Shown here: piece by piece, positions 12,203 to 23,439 of the stretch | Numbering within the stretch: the first letter of the stretch is position 1 | How the letters are laid out: every line of letters starts with the position of its first letter | Source of the DNA: Mallotus nudiflorus | Lineage: Eukaryota > Streptophyta > Magnoliopsida > Malpighiales > Euphorbiaceae | NCBI GenBank assembly: GCA_947683625.1 | Contig: CANTUR010000113.1 | Span: 1,921,001-1,985,000 of the forward strand | Direction of reading: 5' to 3' | DNA length: 64,000 nucleotides | The notes under the pieces: model-generated | What the model was told of the DNA's origin: nothing | Databases searched by the model: none | Seen by the model: the letters and a program-made list of their open reading frames with translations, nothing else | Translations under genes and position numbers: made by a program

Positions 12203-13342
12203 GTAGCCATCATAGATTCATTGGGGTATTCTCGTATTTAGGGATGAAAAGGTGGTAGACTAAAAAAAGCAAGTCAGAGTCCTAAAGCCCTAACAAAAGA
12301 AATCCTTCACAGGCTGGATAGACTGGAGAGAAGTCCTATCAACCCACTGTATTTGGAAGCTGAACTAACACAAACTGAGCCCATAGAAATGGAACAGCAA
12401 CAAGGAGGGAACTGAACCTTAGAAGACATCAAAGGAGCTCTGATGGATGACATGAGGGCTATGATGTAGGATGAACTGAGACAAGCTCTAACTATATTGT
12501 TGCCACCTGCACTTGAACAACTACCTGCTGCTATTGCTATCCCACCTGCCATAGATGCTCCACCTACTACAAATAATGTTGGGGGGAAACATTTTGCCAG
12601 AAATCCACCTATCATTGATATGAAGGTGGAAGATGTTGAGAATTACCTAGTAGAAAAAGCCAAGAGAGAATCAATGGAACTGGTACAAGACCTTGAGTCC
12701 AAGCAGATGCAACCACTGACCCATAAAATGTCTCCAATTTGAACCAACCCCTATCTAAAGTCCTAGATCACCTTATGCAAAAGGGCTTGCTCATACCTCT
12801 TACCTTTTCCAAACCGCCAAACCTAAATGTCCCTAGCTATAACCTGACTAGTTATTGCAAATTCCACCAAGTTACTGGCCTTTCCACAGACACATGTACC
12901 CACCTTAAACATGAAATTCAAAATGTTATAGACTTTGGAAAAATCACAAACCCTGAAAGCCCAAGCACTAAAAATAATCCTTTTGCCAAACTACTGAAAT
13001 GTTATACCACCAGCCACTATGATGATCAACTCAGGAGTAAGCGAAGAGGAAGTGCTAAAATCCTTTAAGGACCTAGACCTTAAAACCAATGAGAAATCTC
13101 CTAATGCCCCTGAAGATTTGGAAAGAGCAGAAGACTTATTAGGTCAACCTTCAGGAAAGTTCAACTATAAGGTGTTTTATACTAAACCACCTTCTTTTAA
13201 CATACCCTTCGAGTCGATTGTGCCTACAAGATGGGGTGATGGGTTTCATGATAAAAAGATGCTAGACAAGAAAGAAAAATGCACATTTGAGGTACAGGAA
13301 GATGAAGTCATGGAGACAATTAGCAAAAAGATGCAAGAATAG
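12203..13342 (+). pseudogene. Truncated gag of element B
   Basis: Short open pieces in different frames (12497-12742, 12739-13068, 13019-13342) cover the N-terminal region of Gag and its C-terminal zinc-knuckle-like motif CKFHQVTGLSTDTC. A GVSEEEVLKSF stretch and a tail also present in A follow. The capsid part seen in A (24875-24090, minus) and in C (51600-52100) is missing, so there is an internal deletion near 12740. No functional Gag could be made. Confidence 0.75.
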
Positions 13343-13463
13343 TTGTTATGTCAGCCACCTCAAGGACAACCACTATGAGACTCAGCATCCCTAGCATCTA
13401 GAATAGGAAATAAAATTTCTTATTGTCTTCTTTGAATAAAATTTTAGTTTTTATTTTATTTTA

Positions 13464-13718
13464 GTGATCGATGATATAAATTCTGATTGTGCTTACTTAT
13501 GTAATGCACATCCTAAGGGTATTGTGCATTATGATATTGATTGCAACTGCATGTTTGACATAAATTCAATCCAATTAGATTCATTCAGTATGGGCATAAA
13601 TGCAAATTCAAAGAACATACATACATCACATTATGTAACTTCTAAAGATAGGAAATTTGAGGAAAAAATAAAAAGAATGAAAAAAAAGAGAAAAAAAAGA
13701 AAAAGAACAGTAAGGTAA
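13464..13718 (+). pseudogene. PR-RT linker peptide of element B
   Basis: An 84-codon open frame contains CAYLCNAHPKG and CMFDINSIQLDSFSMG. Element C has the matching FAYLCDVFTNG and HMFDINSMQTESFNLG just before its RT (about 54030-54180). A has a decayed copy on the minus strand (21972-21800). In C this peptide lies between protease and RT. In B it is kept although RT and integrase are absent. Confidence 0.7.
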
Positions 13719-14819
13719 AAATTAGAGAGAAAAAATTCATGATTGGCTAATAACAGGAGTTGTATCATGTGATGTAATGAATGTTCTCATTTTTTCCCTA
13801 ATGAATGATTAAAATTGAATTTTAAATTTTTGTTCAAGTATTGTATATTCGTCTTTATCATATTGCCTAAGTATCTGAATGGAAAGAAAAACATAATGAA
13901 AGCTAAATCAGAGCTATGAGATCACTATTTTAGTTATGTTTTCTTTTTTTCCACCCCTTTTGTAATTTTTCTTGTAAGCCTAGCGTCCCCTTATACCTTG
14001 AGAATTCAGGTGGCTCAGTAACTTGCGTTGCAACCCATACCTTGTAACTGTCATCAATTATTGCACCAGCATCAAGCCTCATATTCTACTCAAGAACTCT
14101 TCGAAGTGCAAGTCCAATTGATTTCATCATCAAGAACTCGCTTCAATCAGTTTGCCCACTCCTCTACATCTTTAATAAATGAGACTGTAACTAATAGGGT
14201 TAGTAAGACCAAAGGTCAACAACAGTAGTGACCAAACTGAGTCTCTTGCACACATAAAGAAAAAGACTACTATAATGAATTCAAAATGAAGCTAGGGGCA
14301 AAATGTAACTCTGGGGCAGCTTAGGGGCAAAATAATAAATACAACATTAGAACTTCAAAGTTAATGAAAAAGATCTCAGGGTAGAAAGGAGTAAACTACA
14401 AGCATACAAATACATTAGTTATCATACAACAAAAGCAGTAACAAAAAAGAAAAGTTCAATAGTGCAACGGTCATTCACGAGCTCCAGTGTAAAGCCATGG
14501 ACTTCACTCACTAGCCTAGTCATTAGTCCGATAAGCTGTATCAGAAGCTCTGACATCAAAAGTATCAACAATGAAGCATCCAGTGCTTAAACCTACAAGC
14601 TATTGAAGAGGCACCTCATTCTCACACTCCAAGCTGCGAACATAGCTTTGTTCCAAACAGAAGACCTATTAAGATTATGTATGTCATACATAACATGCAT
14701 ACATTTATTGTGCAATACTTGCTTTACATAATAAAGTCTTTGAGCCTAGGCAAGATTATGCAAATACTTTGCTACTAACATTCAAGATTAGTGTTGTAAA
14801 AGCATAGAAAGGTAGTCAT
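13719..14819 (+). other. Element B, non-coding region after the pol deletion
   Basis: Matches element A on its minus strand (about 21780-20900) nearly throughout, including GTCCCCTTATACCTTGAGAA, TCAGGTGGCTCA and CCATGGACTTCACTC blocks. RT, RNase H and integrase would be expected here in a complete Ogre-like element but are absent from both copies. The short frame at 14028-14228 has no recognised domain and is not called. Confidence 0.55.
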
Positions 14820-15500
14820 AATGTTCACATGTGAAGCATCTAAAGGAAAAAAGGTGACACTATTCAGGTGAACCTGATGTTCAATGGCACTCTAGATCGC
14901 AGGATCCCAATTAATTATGGGCCCATCAAGTAAGGGAATATCACTGACAGAGATATTTATGAAAGTGTCATCCTGGCAAACTTAAAAGCCTGGATAGGAC
15001 ATTCAGGCTCCTTAAACTCAGTATCCATCTTCATAGTTTCATCGACAACATCATCTGAAATATCTCTCCATGATAGTTAGACCAGTATAGGGTATGGAAT
15101 ATGGTGATGAGAAGGTCCAACATGTCAGTAATACATTCATTGGCCTTATAAAAGGGAAGAACGCACTCAAAACTTAAAATGAATGCACTCTGGAAAATTA
15201 TTTGATCATGAAATAAAATCTCTAACTCCTAAACCTTTTTTGTAGGAGATGTCAAAACAAGGAATGAAGCCCTCTACCATGGTATTAATGGAATGGCGGA
15301 AAGGCAAATTCAACCCTAGGCCATGACTTCAATGATGGAGTATTATAACCTTGTGATTAGAGACATCATCATTATAATAAAAAGGGAAGAATGCAAAAGA
15401 ATAACACTGCATTTTGACAAATTTTATTCATTTGAAAATAGACCATACTTACTTATGGTATTTTGTGCAGGGAAAAACGAAAGAGAATGAAGAAGGGGAA
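14820..15500 (-). pseudogene. Possible antisense-ORF remnant of element B
   Basis: Read on the minus strand, this stretch matches element A at 8880-9140 and 20440-20720, including ATTCCCTTACTTGATGGGCC and TTTCATGATCAAATAAT. It lies antisense between gag and the 3' LTR, where C and D carry spliced antisense genes. Stops break every frame and no domain was recognised. B lacks some of the middle part present in A. Confidence 0.4.
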
Positions 15501-15894
15501 AGGAACTGATACATCAATAAGAATGGGCAAGATAGCAAATGTTAAACCCTCACCAAGATAATAAAGGGAAGATACAGAACTTTATTCTGTAATAAAGTAT
15601 CATCTCGACCATAAAATTCACAAATTGAAAGTAAATACATCCACTTCACGAGATCGTGTGCGAAAATCCTATCTCATGACCTTTGATTATAATGGCTTTT
15701 TTTTATTAGCCTCACGAAATTCAGATGATTAGTTAACAGCTTTATGTTGAGAGTTTATAAACTGTAATCAATCTAATGCTTGCTTCACACATAAACAACG
15801 AAAAGAATATGCAAAGACAAAATCTATGGACTTGCAGTATAAATTGCTTGAATTTTAAAGTATCATTTTAGTCTTTTAATTATAAATGTGCATA

Positions 15895-16245
15895 TAATCT
15901 ACTCCAATGCTCATAAATGAGTATGAGTACAAATCCCTCAACGGTATCCATACTAAGTAATACGAGAAAGGTGAGGAAACACTAAGAGGAGAATCAAAAT
16001 AAGAGCAAGCATAATTTACTCCAATGCTAATAAATGAGCAAGAGTATCAATGTGAACCTCTAGCAGTATCCACGCTGAGTAATATGAGAAAGGCGGGGGA
16101 ATATCAAAAGAGGACCATGTCAAAAGCTGCTCTATTTACTCCAATGCTCTAAAAGAGTATGAGTATCTGAATGACCTATCCAACAGTATCCACGCTAAGT
16201 AATATGAGAAAGGCAGGGGAATACTCGGATAAGGAAGAAAAGCAT
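15895..16245. repeat. About 118-bp repeat, three copies (element B)
   Basis: Units start at about 15898, 16015 and 16135 with TTTACTCCAATGCT (the first reads TCTACTCC), followed by GAGTATCNA, CAGTATCCACGCT and GTAATATGAGAAAGGC. This is the reversed counterpart of 8006-8340 in A. Confidence 0.8.
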
Positions 16246-16739
16246 AAAATTAATTCAAAAACTGTATTGATACTCAGAATTCAATCTTTTTATACTCAAT
16301 TTCCATAAGTTTTATTTAGAAAATTCTCCTTAAATTAGGTGTGGAAGTAAGCTCTTCACTTGGTAAAAGATATGTTCTCAACATAAGATGGTTAATGATA
16401 CCTCTGACCATTGCGAATGGCAAATAAATGATAGTATTATAAATCAAAATTAATGAGATTCATTAGGTGCACGTTATCTCATGATAAAGTGATGAATTTT
16501 CTTATATTCAAAAAATATAATGTACTTTGTTGTACTATTATCATGCTGAAACTAACTTCAACAAGTTTTTAAGAACAATAAGTCTAAAAAAATAAACCCA
16601 ACATGTGGAATCAGCACTAGCACCAACAATTTAATCAAGGTCATCAAGTAATGAAGACGGTTAATCAAAGTCACAGTCAATCAACAAAAAATCTCAAAAT
16701 CCTAGTCAACATGAAATTCCAATGTGATGTTTGCATTTT

Positions 16740-17990
16740 GCATACACTGCACATCATCTCAATTATATGCTACACAGTAGCTATAACATAATTTTCATAT
16801 TCACTTTATTATATGCTATATAGTAGCTATAATATAATTTTCAGATCCACTTTGTTATATGCTATACAGTAGTTATAACAATCACAACTTGCTAGACACT
16901 ATACAGTAGTTATAGCACATTACCAAATCACTTTTTGCTAGACATTCCACAAGAATTATAGCAAATTTCAAATCTTTTGCTAGACATTCCATAGGAATTA
17001 TAGCACATTTCAAATCTTTTGCTAGACATTCCATAGGAATTATAGCACATTTCAAATCTTTTGTTAGACGCTCCACAGGACCCGTAGCACTATTATCATA
17101 ATCACTAGACATCCCATAAGGAATATAGTGAAAATCACAATCACTAGATGTCCCATAGGGAATATAGTGAAAATCATAATCACTAGATGTCTCATAGGGA
17201 ATATAGTGAAAATCATAATCACTAGACATCCCACAGGGAATATAGTGAAAATCATAATCACTAAATGTCCCACAGGGAATATAACAAAACTCATTTTCAC
17301 TAGACATCCCATAGGGAATATAGTGTGCATCGTTGGACGTCCCACAGGGAATATAATGAAACTCATTCTCACTAGACATCCCATATGGAATATAGTATGC
17401 ATCCTTAGACGTGCCATAGGGAATATAACGAAACTCATTCTCACTAAATGTCCCATAGGGAACATAGTGTGCATCATTAGATGTCCCATAGGGAATATAA
17501 CAAAACTCATTCTCACTAAACGTACCATAGGGAATATAGTGTGCATCGTTAGATGTCCTACAGGAAATATAACAAAACTTATTCTCACTAGACATCCCAT
17601 AGGGAATATAGTGTGCATCGTTAGACGTCCCACAGGGAATATAATGAAACTCATTCTCACTGGACATCCCACAGGGAATATAGTGTGCATCGTTAGACGT
17701 CCCATAGGGAATATAATGAAATTGATCATTGATAGACATTCCACAGGAACTATAGCATATTTTTAAATTATATGTTCGTTAGGCATCCTACAAGGAATAT
17801 AATGAAATTTATCATTGCTAGACATTCCACAAGAACTATAACATATTTTTAAATCAAATGTTTGTTAGATGTCCCACAAGGAATATAACGAAATTCATCA
17901 TGGCTAAACATCCCACAGGGAATATAGCGAAACTCATTTGCATAAAGTTCACTAGATGTTCCACAGGAAATATAGTAAAACTTGTAAAAT
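16740..17990. repeat. Minisatellite of element B (33/39/42-bp units), open in several frames
   Basis: Tandem units of 33, 39 and 42 bp built on 'CCCATAGGGAATATAGTG' and 'CACTAGACATCCCA' words. All unit lengths are multiples of three, so overlapping frames stay open: 285 codons (17739-16882, minus), 226 codons (17744-17064, minus) and 212 codons (17128-17766, plus). The longest reads as alternating HYIPYGTSNDA and HYIPYGMSSENEF. This resembles stop-free repeat expansion, not a proven gene. A shorter relative lies in A at 6540-7440. Confidence 0.85.
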
Positions 17991-18123
17991 ATTACATCTT
18001 GCTTAACATTGCATAGTAATTTGAGCATCGATCTGTCAATTAGGATACAATTAAGTGTCCTAATTTCTTTCTATTGAAATTGTGTGCTTCTATTGCTTTG
18101 CCTCAATTTGTCAAGCAAACAAC

Positions 18124-18139
18124 AATAAAGAGGGGAAAT
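18124..18139 (+). other. Polypurine tract of element B
   Basis: AATAAAGAGGGGAAAT immediately precedes the 3' LTR start at 18140 (TGTTAGCACCC). This is the expected plus-strand DNA primer position and confirms the orientation. Confidence 0.85.
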
Positions 18140-20266
18140 TGTTAGCACCCAATTTCAGGATGCAAATGTGCACAATTGCGATGTAAGCCCTTATGATAAA
18201 ATTTATTCAAAAATTGAACTCGGTTGTCAGTTTTTTGGACTTTATGGACTAAATTACAACATTTTTAGGATTTGATTGCAAAAAAAAAGTTTTCAGAGTT
18301 CTTTTGGTAATTAAAAGTTAAAAAAAATTAAAGATTGTCATCATTAATGTCAATCGGCATTATGTAATGTCGACCGGTATTGCACAATGCCGATGCGTGA
18401 AAAATCCTATTTTTTTATTTTTTTTGTCAATTTTTCTCTTTTTTGATTGGTTAAAAATTTATTTTTTTTTATTTTTTTGTTAGCAGATAATGTGGTCAAA
18501 ATGCGTAAAAAAAATTTAAAATTTAAATAGATAGAGTCTATTTCCTTGAATTGAGGAAGGTCAGCTCACAAGTCTTTGCTTTTAAAAGGTAGAGACTACT
18601 TGAGTGAGGGGGAGGACGGCGTGAAAGAAAAAAAACTCTACTACACGAAAATCCTAGAATTGTGAAAAACCAGAGACGCTACTGAGAAGAAAACCTGCAC
18701 AATACTCAAAATCTTGATTTCTTTTATTTCTCAAAACCCTAATTTCTTGATACTATTCTTCAAATGCTTTGAAAAGAATAATTTGTGTCTTTGAATGCAA
18801 TCAGTCCTTATCTAAAATCAAACAATGAGTTTAAAAAACGATGACAATCCCAATCTGAGGGGCCATCCAAGAACATATGCAAAGCATCTTATTTCCATTT
18901 TCTCCTGTCTTTTGATTTTCTTTTTAATTTAATTTCCTTTAATTGTTATTTGATTTTATTTTTAATTTAATTTCCTTTAATTGTTATTTTGTTATTTTAC
19001 TCATTTGGCTAATGTGATTTTTGTTATTTTTCTTTTTTTTTTTTGTGTTTTCCTTTTGGAATCCAATTGGGGATTAATGAGGTCACTGCCAGATATCCAG
19101 AAATCAAATAGAAGATCCATGGAATGCCATGGATTCTAAACTGTGATTAGATTTTAGGGTTTGATGTTTCTACATTTATTATTTTTTTTGTGTTTTGTGT
19201 GTTAATTAATTTGGGTTTGTAATTAATTTTAATTTCTAGTATGTAGAATATTGTAATAACCCCAGTAATGGGAATAGTAAAATTTTAATTTTCTTCTTTT
19301 AAAATGAATTAGTAATTTAGGTTCATTTGTGTAAAAATCAATTAAAATCAATGATGGGTGTAGATTAATTTAGGGTTCTATGTAAATTGATTTAGGGTTT
19401 TTAGAAAATCACATAAATCTTGTGTTTGATCTGATTTTGTTATTATTTTTGTTTAGGTTTTGTTAGTTCTTTGGGCCCCAAGCTCAGGATAGGTTCAAAC
19501 CCACTAAATAAAATAGGCTTAAAATGGTTTATGTTAATTAATTAAAATCAATTTAGGCCCATTATGTTAATTTAGACTTAGGCCCATTTTTAGATTAACT
19601 AAAATTAATTTAGACTTAGCTCAGCCCATCTAATTTCATTTCTTTTTTAAAAAAATAAATAGACTTAGGTCCACTTCCCATTTTAAAACAAATAGACTTA
19701 GGCTCACTTACAAAATCTAATTTCTTTAAAAAATTTATAGATTTAGGCCTATTTATAGATAATTGAAATCAATAGACTTAAGCTTACTAACTAATAAGAA
19801 TGTAGGCCCACCTTTAGTCCATTTTCATTTGTAAATAAACATTATAAATCTAGCTAACTTTCAATAAAATTAACCTAGTTTAGACTTAAGGACGATAAGC
19901 TTGAATGCATTTTTTATGTGTAGTTTTATTGACTAGATGCCTTAAGGTTAGATAGATGTTCAAATAGGGCTTAATAAAATTGTATGTAATTAGAGAATGA
20001 AGTAATAGTTTATAAAGGAATTCTAAATGAACACAAGACTAAAAGAAGTTAGTATTTTATTCCCAGAATCTCCTAGTTGTGATGCTAACTTTCTTTTAAA
20101 GAACCGAGTACCACCAATCGAATTATCCCAGTTATTACCCTGGGTGGCGACTCTTCTTCTCCACGCTATGACTTTATGTCATAGTAGTGTGTTCCCTAAG
20201 GCCCTTAGCCTAAATAGTATCGCAGTTGCTAAAATCTTGGGTGCGCACTAAACCTCACCGTCTACA
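18140..20266 (+). repeat. 3' LTR of element B
   Basis: Starts TGTTAGCACCCAATTTCAGG and ends ACCTCACCGTCTACA, followed by the GAGTT target duplication. It parallels 9207-11306 with scattered substitutions and small indels. Near its end, GGTGGCGACTCTTCTTCTCC (about 20144-20163) resembles the primer-binding site. Confidence 0.92.
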
Positions 20267-20271
20267 GAGTT

Positions 20272-20900
20272 GATTGAGATTCTCTAGGCATTCAATGCCC
20301 TATCTTTTGCTTAAGCATTCTTGTTTCAAAGGTACAGTTAAGAGCATCTATTGGAGCATATTCCCATTGACCCAAATGAGGTACGCTTGTCTTTTGCTAC
20401 TTTTTATGTTATTGACTATCTTTTGCTTTTACAATTCATAGGAGCATGTTTTCCTTTTATTGAGGCTCTAAATGATATTCCAAATGATGCTCCAAATGAG
20501 AATATAGAGATGGATGTTGACTTTGAGGAGCCTGAGACTCCTATCTAGTCCCTTGAAGTTGCCAAATGATGATTTTGCAAGTATCACTGTTGATGATATT
20601 CCCTTGCTAGATGGGCCCATGATTTATTAGGCTCCTGCAGTCTAGAGTCCCGTTGAGCATCAGGATCACCTTGATTGTGTTACCTTTTTCCTTCAGGTGC
20701 TTCACATGTGAACATTCTAATTACCTTTTTGCACTTTCACAACACTAATTTCTGAATGTTAGTAGCAAAGTATTTTACATAATCTTGCCTAGGCTCAAAG
20801 ATTTTATTATGCAAAGTAAGTATTTCACAAAAAATGTATGAAAGTGTATGCATGTTATGTATGACATGCATGATCCTAATAGGTCTTTGTTTGGAGCAGA
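20272..20900 (+). pseudogene. Possible antisense-ORF remnant of element A, right part
   Basis: Continuation of 8690-9206 after the B insertion. A 65-codon open piece (20351-20548) contains an acidic stretch, then DFEEPETPI. An intron-like interval (GTACGC...TTCATAG) may separate the first ten codons from the rest. B carries the equivalent on its minus strand (GAGCCTGAATGTCCTATCC, ATTCCCTTACTTGATGGGCC). No domain was recognised. Confidence 0.4.
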
Positions 20901-21779
20901 GCCATGTTATTGATCTTGGAGTATAAGAATGAAGTGCTTCATCAATATCTTGTAAGTTTGAGCTTTGAATGCTCTGCTGTTAGTACTTTTGATGTTAGAG
21001 CTTCTGATACAGTTTGTTAAACAGATGACTAGGCTAGCAAATGGAGTCCATGGCTTGACACTGAAGCTCCTTGATTGACTGATGCCCTATTAAACTTTTT
21101 CCTTTTACTACTTCTTTTACTATATGATAATTGATGTATCTGCATGCTTGTTTCTACCCTAGAAATCTTTTACTGACTCTCATACTTCAATGTTTCATCT
21201 TCAATCCTTGAATGTAGATTTACTATTTTACCCCCAAATTGCCCTTAGAGTTTCATGTTGCCCCTAGTTTCATTCTAAATTCATCAATGTTATTTTAACA
21301 TTTTCTTTTTTCTTTCATGAGTATTAAAGATGTAGAGGAATGAGTGAACTAACTGAAGAGAGTTCTTGAAACTGAATTCAACTAGACTTGCTCCTGTTGG
21401 AAGAACTCTTGAGCAGAATATGAGGTTGGATGCTAATGCAATGATTGATGATAGTTGTAATATATGGATTACAATGCAAATCATTGAGCCACCTGAATTC
21501 CCTAGGTATAAGGGGACAAGAGACTTACAAGCAGAATAAGAAGAAAAAATATAACTAAAATAGTGATCTCATAGCTTTAATTTATCTTTCATTATGTATT
21601 ATCTTTACATTTAGATACTTATACGGTATGATAAACACAAATATTTGATATTTAAAAAAAATCAAATTCAATTTTACTCATTCATTAGGGTAAAATGAGA
21701 ACATTCATTACATCACATAATACAACTCCTGTCATCAGTTAGTCCTTTTAGATTTTCTCACTAATTATTTCTCTCTCAC

Positions 21780-21972
21780 TTTTTTCTTTTTTTTTAAATT
21801 TCTCTCTTCAAAAATTATATCATGTGATATATAAATGTTCTTTAAATTTGCATTTGTGTTTATGCTAACTAAATCTAATTGAATTGAATTTATGTCAGAC
21901 ATGCAGATGCAATCAATACCACAATACACAGTACCATTAGGATGTACATTACATAAGTAAGCATGATCAAAA
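21780..21972 (-). pseudogene. PR-RT linker peptide remnant of element A
   Basis: Minus-strand sequence matches the linker of B (13464-13718): a CTTACTTATGTAATGTACATCC block and a GACATAAATTCAATTCAATTAG block are shared. The solo LTR at 21973-23317 interrupts its start. Its reading frame is decayed. Confidence 0.55.
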
Positions 21973-23317
21973 TGTTAATAATATGCACTAGGTCAATCAT
22001 GTATGACCATATTTTGACTTTATCATTTTGTTTAATAAAGAGGCATTTTTCATTATCATTTTGTGTTATGATAATTACTTGAATAGTCAATTCTTACTAA
22101 GGTCATCAAGTATGTGACTTGATAGTAAAACCCTTAGATTAAATATGAGTTCTATTCAAATTATCCCTAGTCATAATAATATGTTATGGCTAGTATGATG
22201 TTGATTGATGATTATGTTTTACTAATCATGAATATGAGATATTAAGTCAACTCATAGGTACTTATTTAAGAAATAATGTACTGGACTGACCCATCATGAG
22301 AATACTACATAGATAATTGTCATAAGTAATTCTCATCATAATAATATTGATTTAGTCCTTTGACCTTGAAATCATCATGGATTTCTACATAACTATTATA
22401 TATTTTGACACAATCTAACATTGTCTTTAACAGGATGATTAAATAGATTGATGTTGAATATAAAATGAGTTATATGAGGAATGTGAGTGATTGAGAAGGA
22501 ATTTGTCCCTCATTTAATTTGAGTAAGATATCTATGGGCCCCTTGATAAGATAGACTGAGAAAATGCATGGCCATGCTAAAGTAAATTGATAAAGAATTA
22601 TCAGTCTCACTAGAGGCCACTTATGACTTGTAGGCCTAAATAGAGATTTAAGGCCCACTGCCAACGTCATGTGAACCTACAGGGTCACACACTTATAACA
22701 GACCTAAAAACGGATATGGGTTTGAGAAGCCCAAATATGCTCTGTGGAAATAAATAAATATTTTATTTATTTAAGGTAAATGTTATCTTAAATAAAAAGA
22801 ATATTATTTCTAATTTAATTTTAAATAAAATCAAAATAATAATAATTAAGAAATTACCAAAAATTTATTTTGGTAAGTGAAACCCTAATTAGATGTTTAT
22901 AAATATGTTATATTCTCTGGGGTTTCACTAACTCAATCATTAGCCATAAAAATTCATTTTTCTCCTCTTAGAAAAATTAAAACGCAAAGTGTTTTTGTTC
23001 TTGATTTATAAGAAATCAAGAGAAGTGCTAGCACACAAAGTTTTCATTTTAATCAAGGGTTATTCATGTGGACGCTTGTGGAGGATGGATTCTTTTGGAG
23101 ATGTCTAGATCCGAACTACCAAAATTAAAAGCTCGAGGTAAGGTGTCACCGAAGTGAACCTCCTCTCTGCCTTCCAGAAATCTTGCCTCTTCTGCATTTA
23201 TAGTAAGATTTAAAAACCCTAGTTTTAAATTAATTAATCAAATTACTTAGATCCAGGTTAGGGTTTGTGGTTAAAAGTTTTAATTTCCACTGCATTTTTT
23301 AATCACGAAACCCTACA
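21973..23317 (+). mobile_element. Solo LTR (1345 bp) inside element A
   Basis: Begins TGTTAATAATATGC and ends GAAACCCTACA, with a perfect 5-bp duplication CAAAA (21968-21972 and 23318-23322). The duplication joins two halves of sequence that are contiguous in B (around 13464). A TATA-like TTTATAAATATG near 22900 suggests plus orientation. No internal coding region is present, so it is a recombined solo LTR. The parent family was not identified. Confidence 0.85.
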
Positions 23318-23439
23318 CAAAATTCATATCATCAATTAATAAAAAAAAATTTCTAAAGAAATTAAAATTTTGTTCAAAGAAAACAACAAGAAATTTATTT
23401 TTCTATTCTAAATACTAAGGATGCTAAGTCTCAAGGTGG

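Larger units (their letters stand above)
9207..20266 (+). mobile_element. Element B: non-autonomous Ogre/Tat-like LTR retrotransposon nested in A
   Basis: Complete 11-kb element on the plus strand with LTRs 9207-11306 and 18140-20266 and a perfect 5-bp target duplication GAGTT (9202-9206 and 20267-20271). The LTRs run TGTTAGCACCCAAT...CCGTCTACA, matching the LTRs of A in reverse. An Arg-tRNA-type primer site follows the first LTR and a polypurine tract precedes the second. The internal region is only 6.8 kb: leader, truncated gag, PR-RT linker peptide, long non-coding part with repeats and a minisatellite. No protease, RT, RNase H or integrase was found, so mobility would have required enzymes supplied in trans. 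Confidence 0.92.

Noticed and set aside
16882..17739. 285-codon minus-strand open frame as a real protein gene
   Set aside because: It consists wholly of minisatellite units, and other frames on both strands are open over the same DNA.
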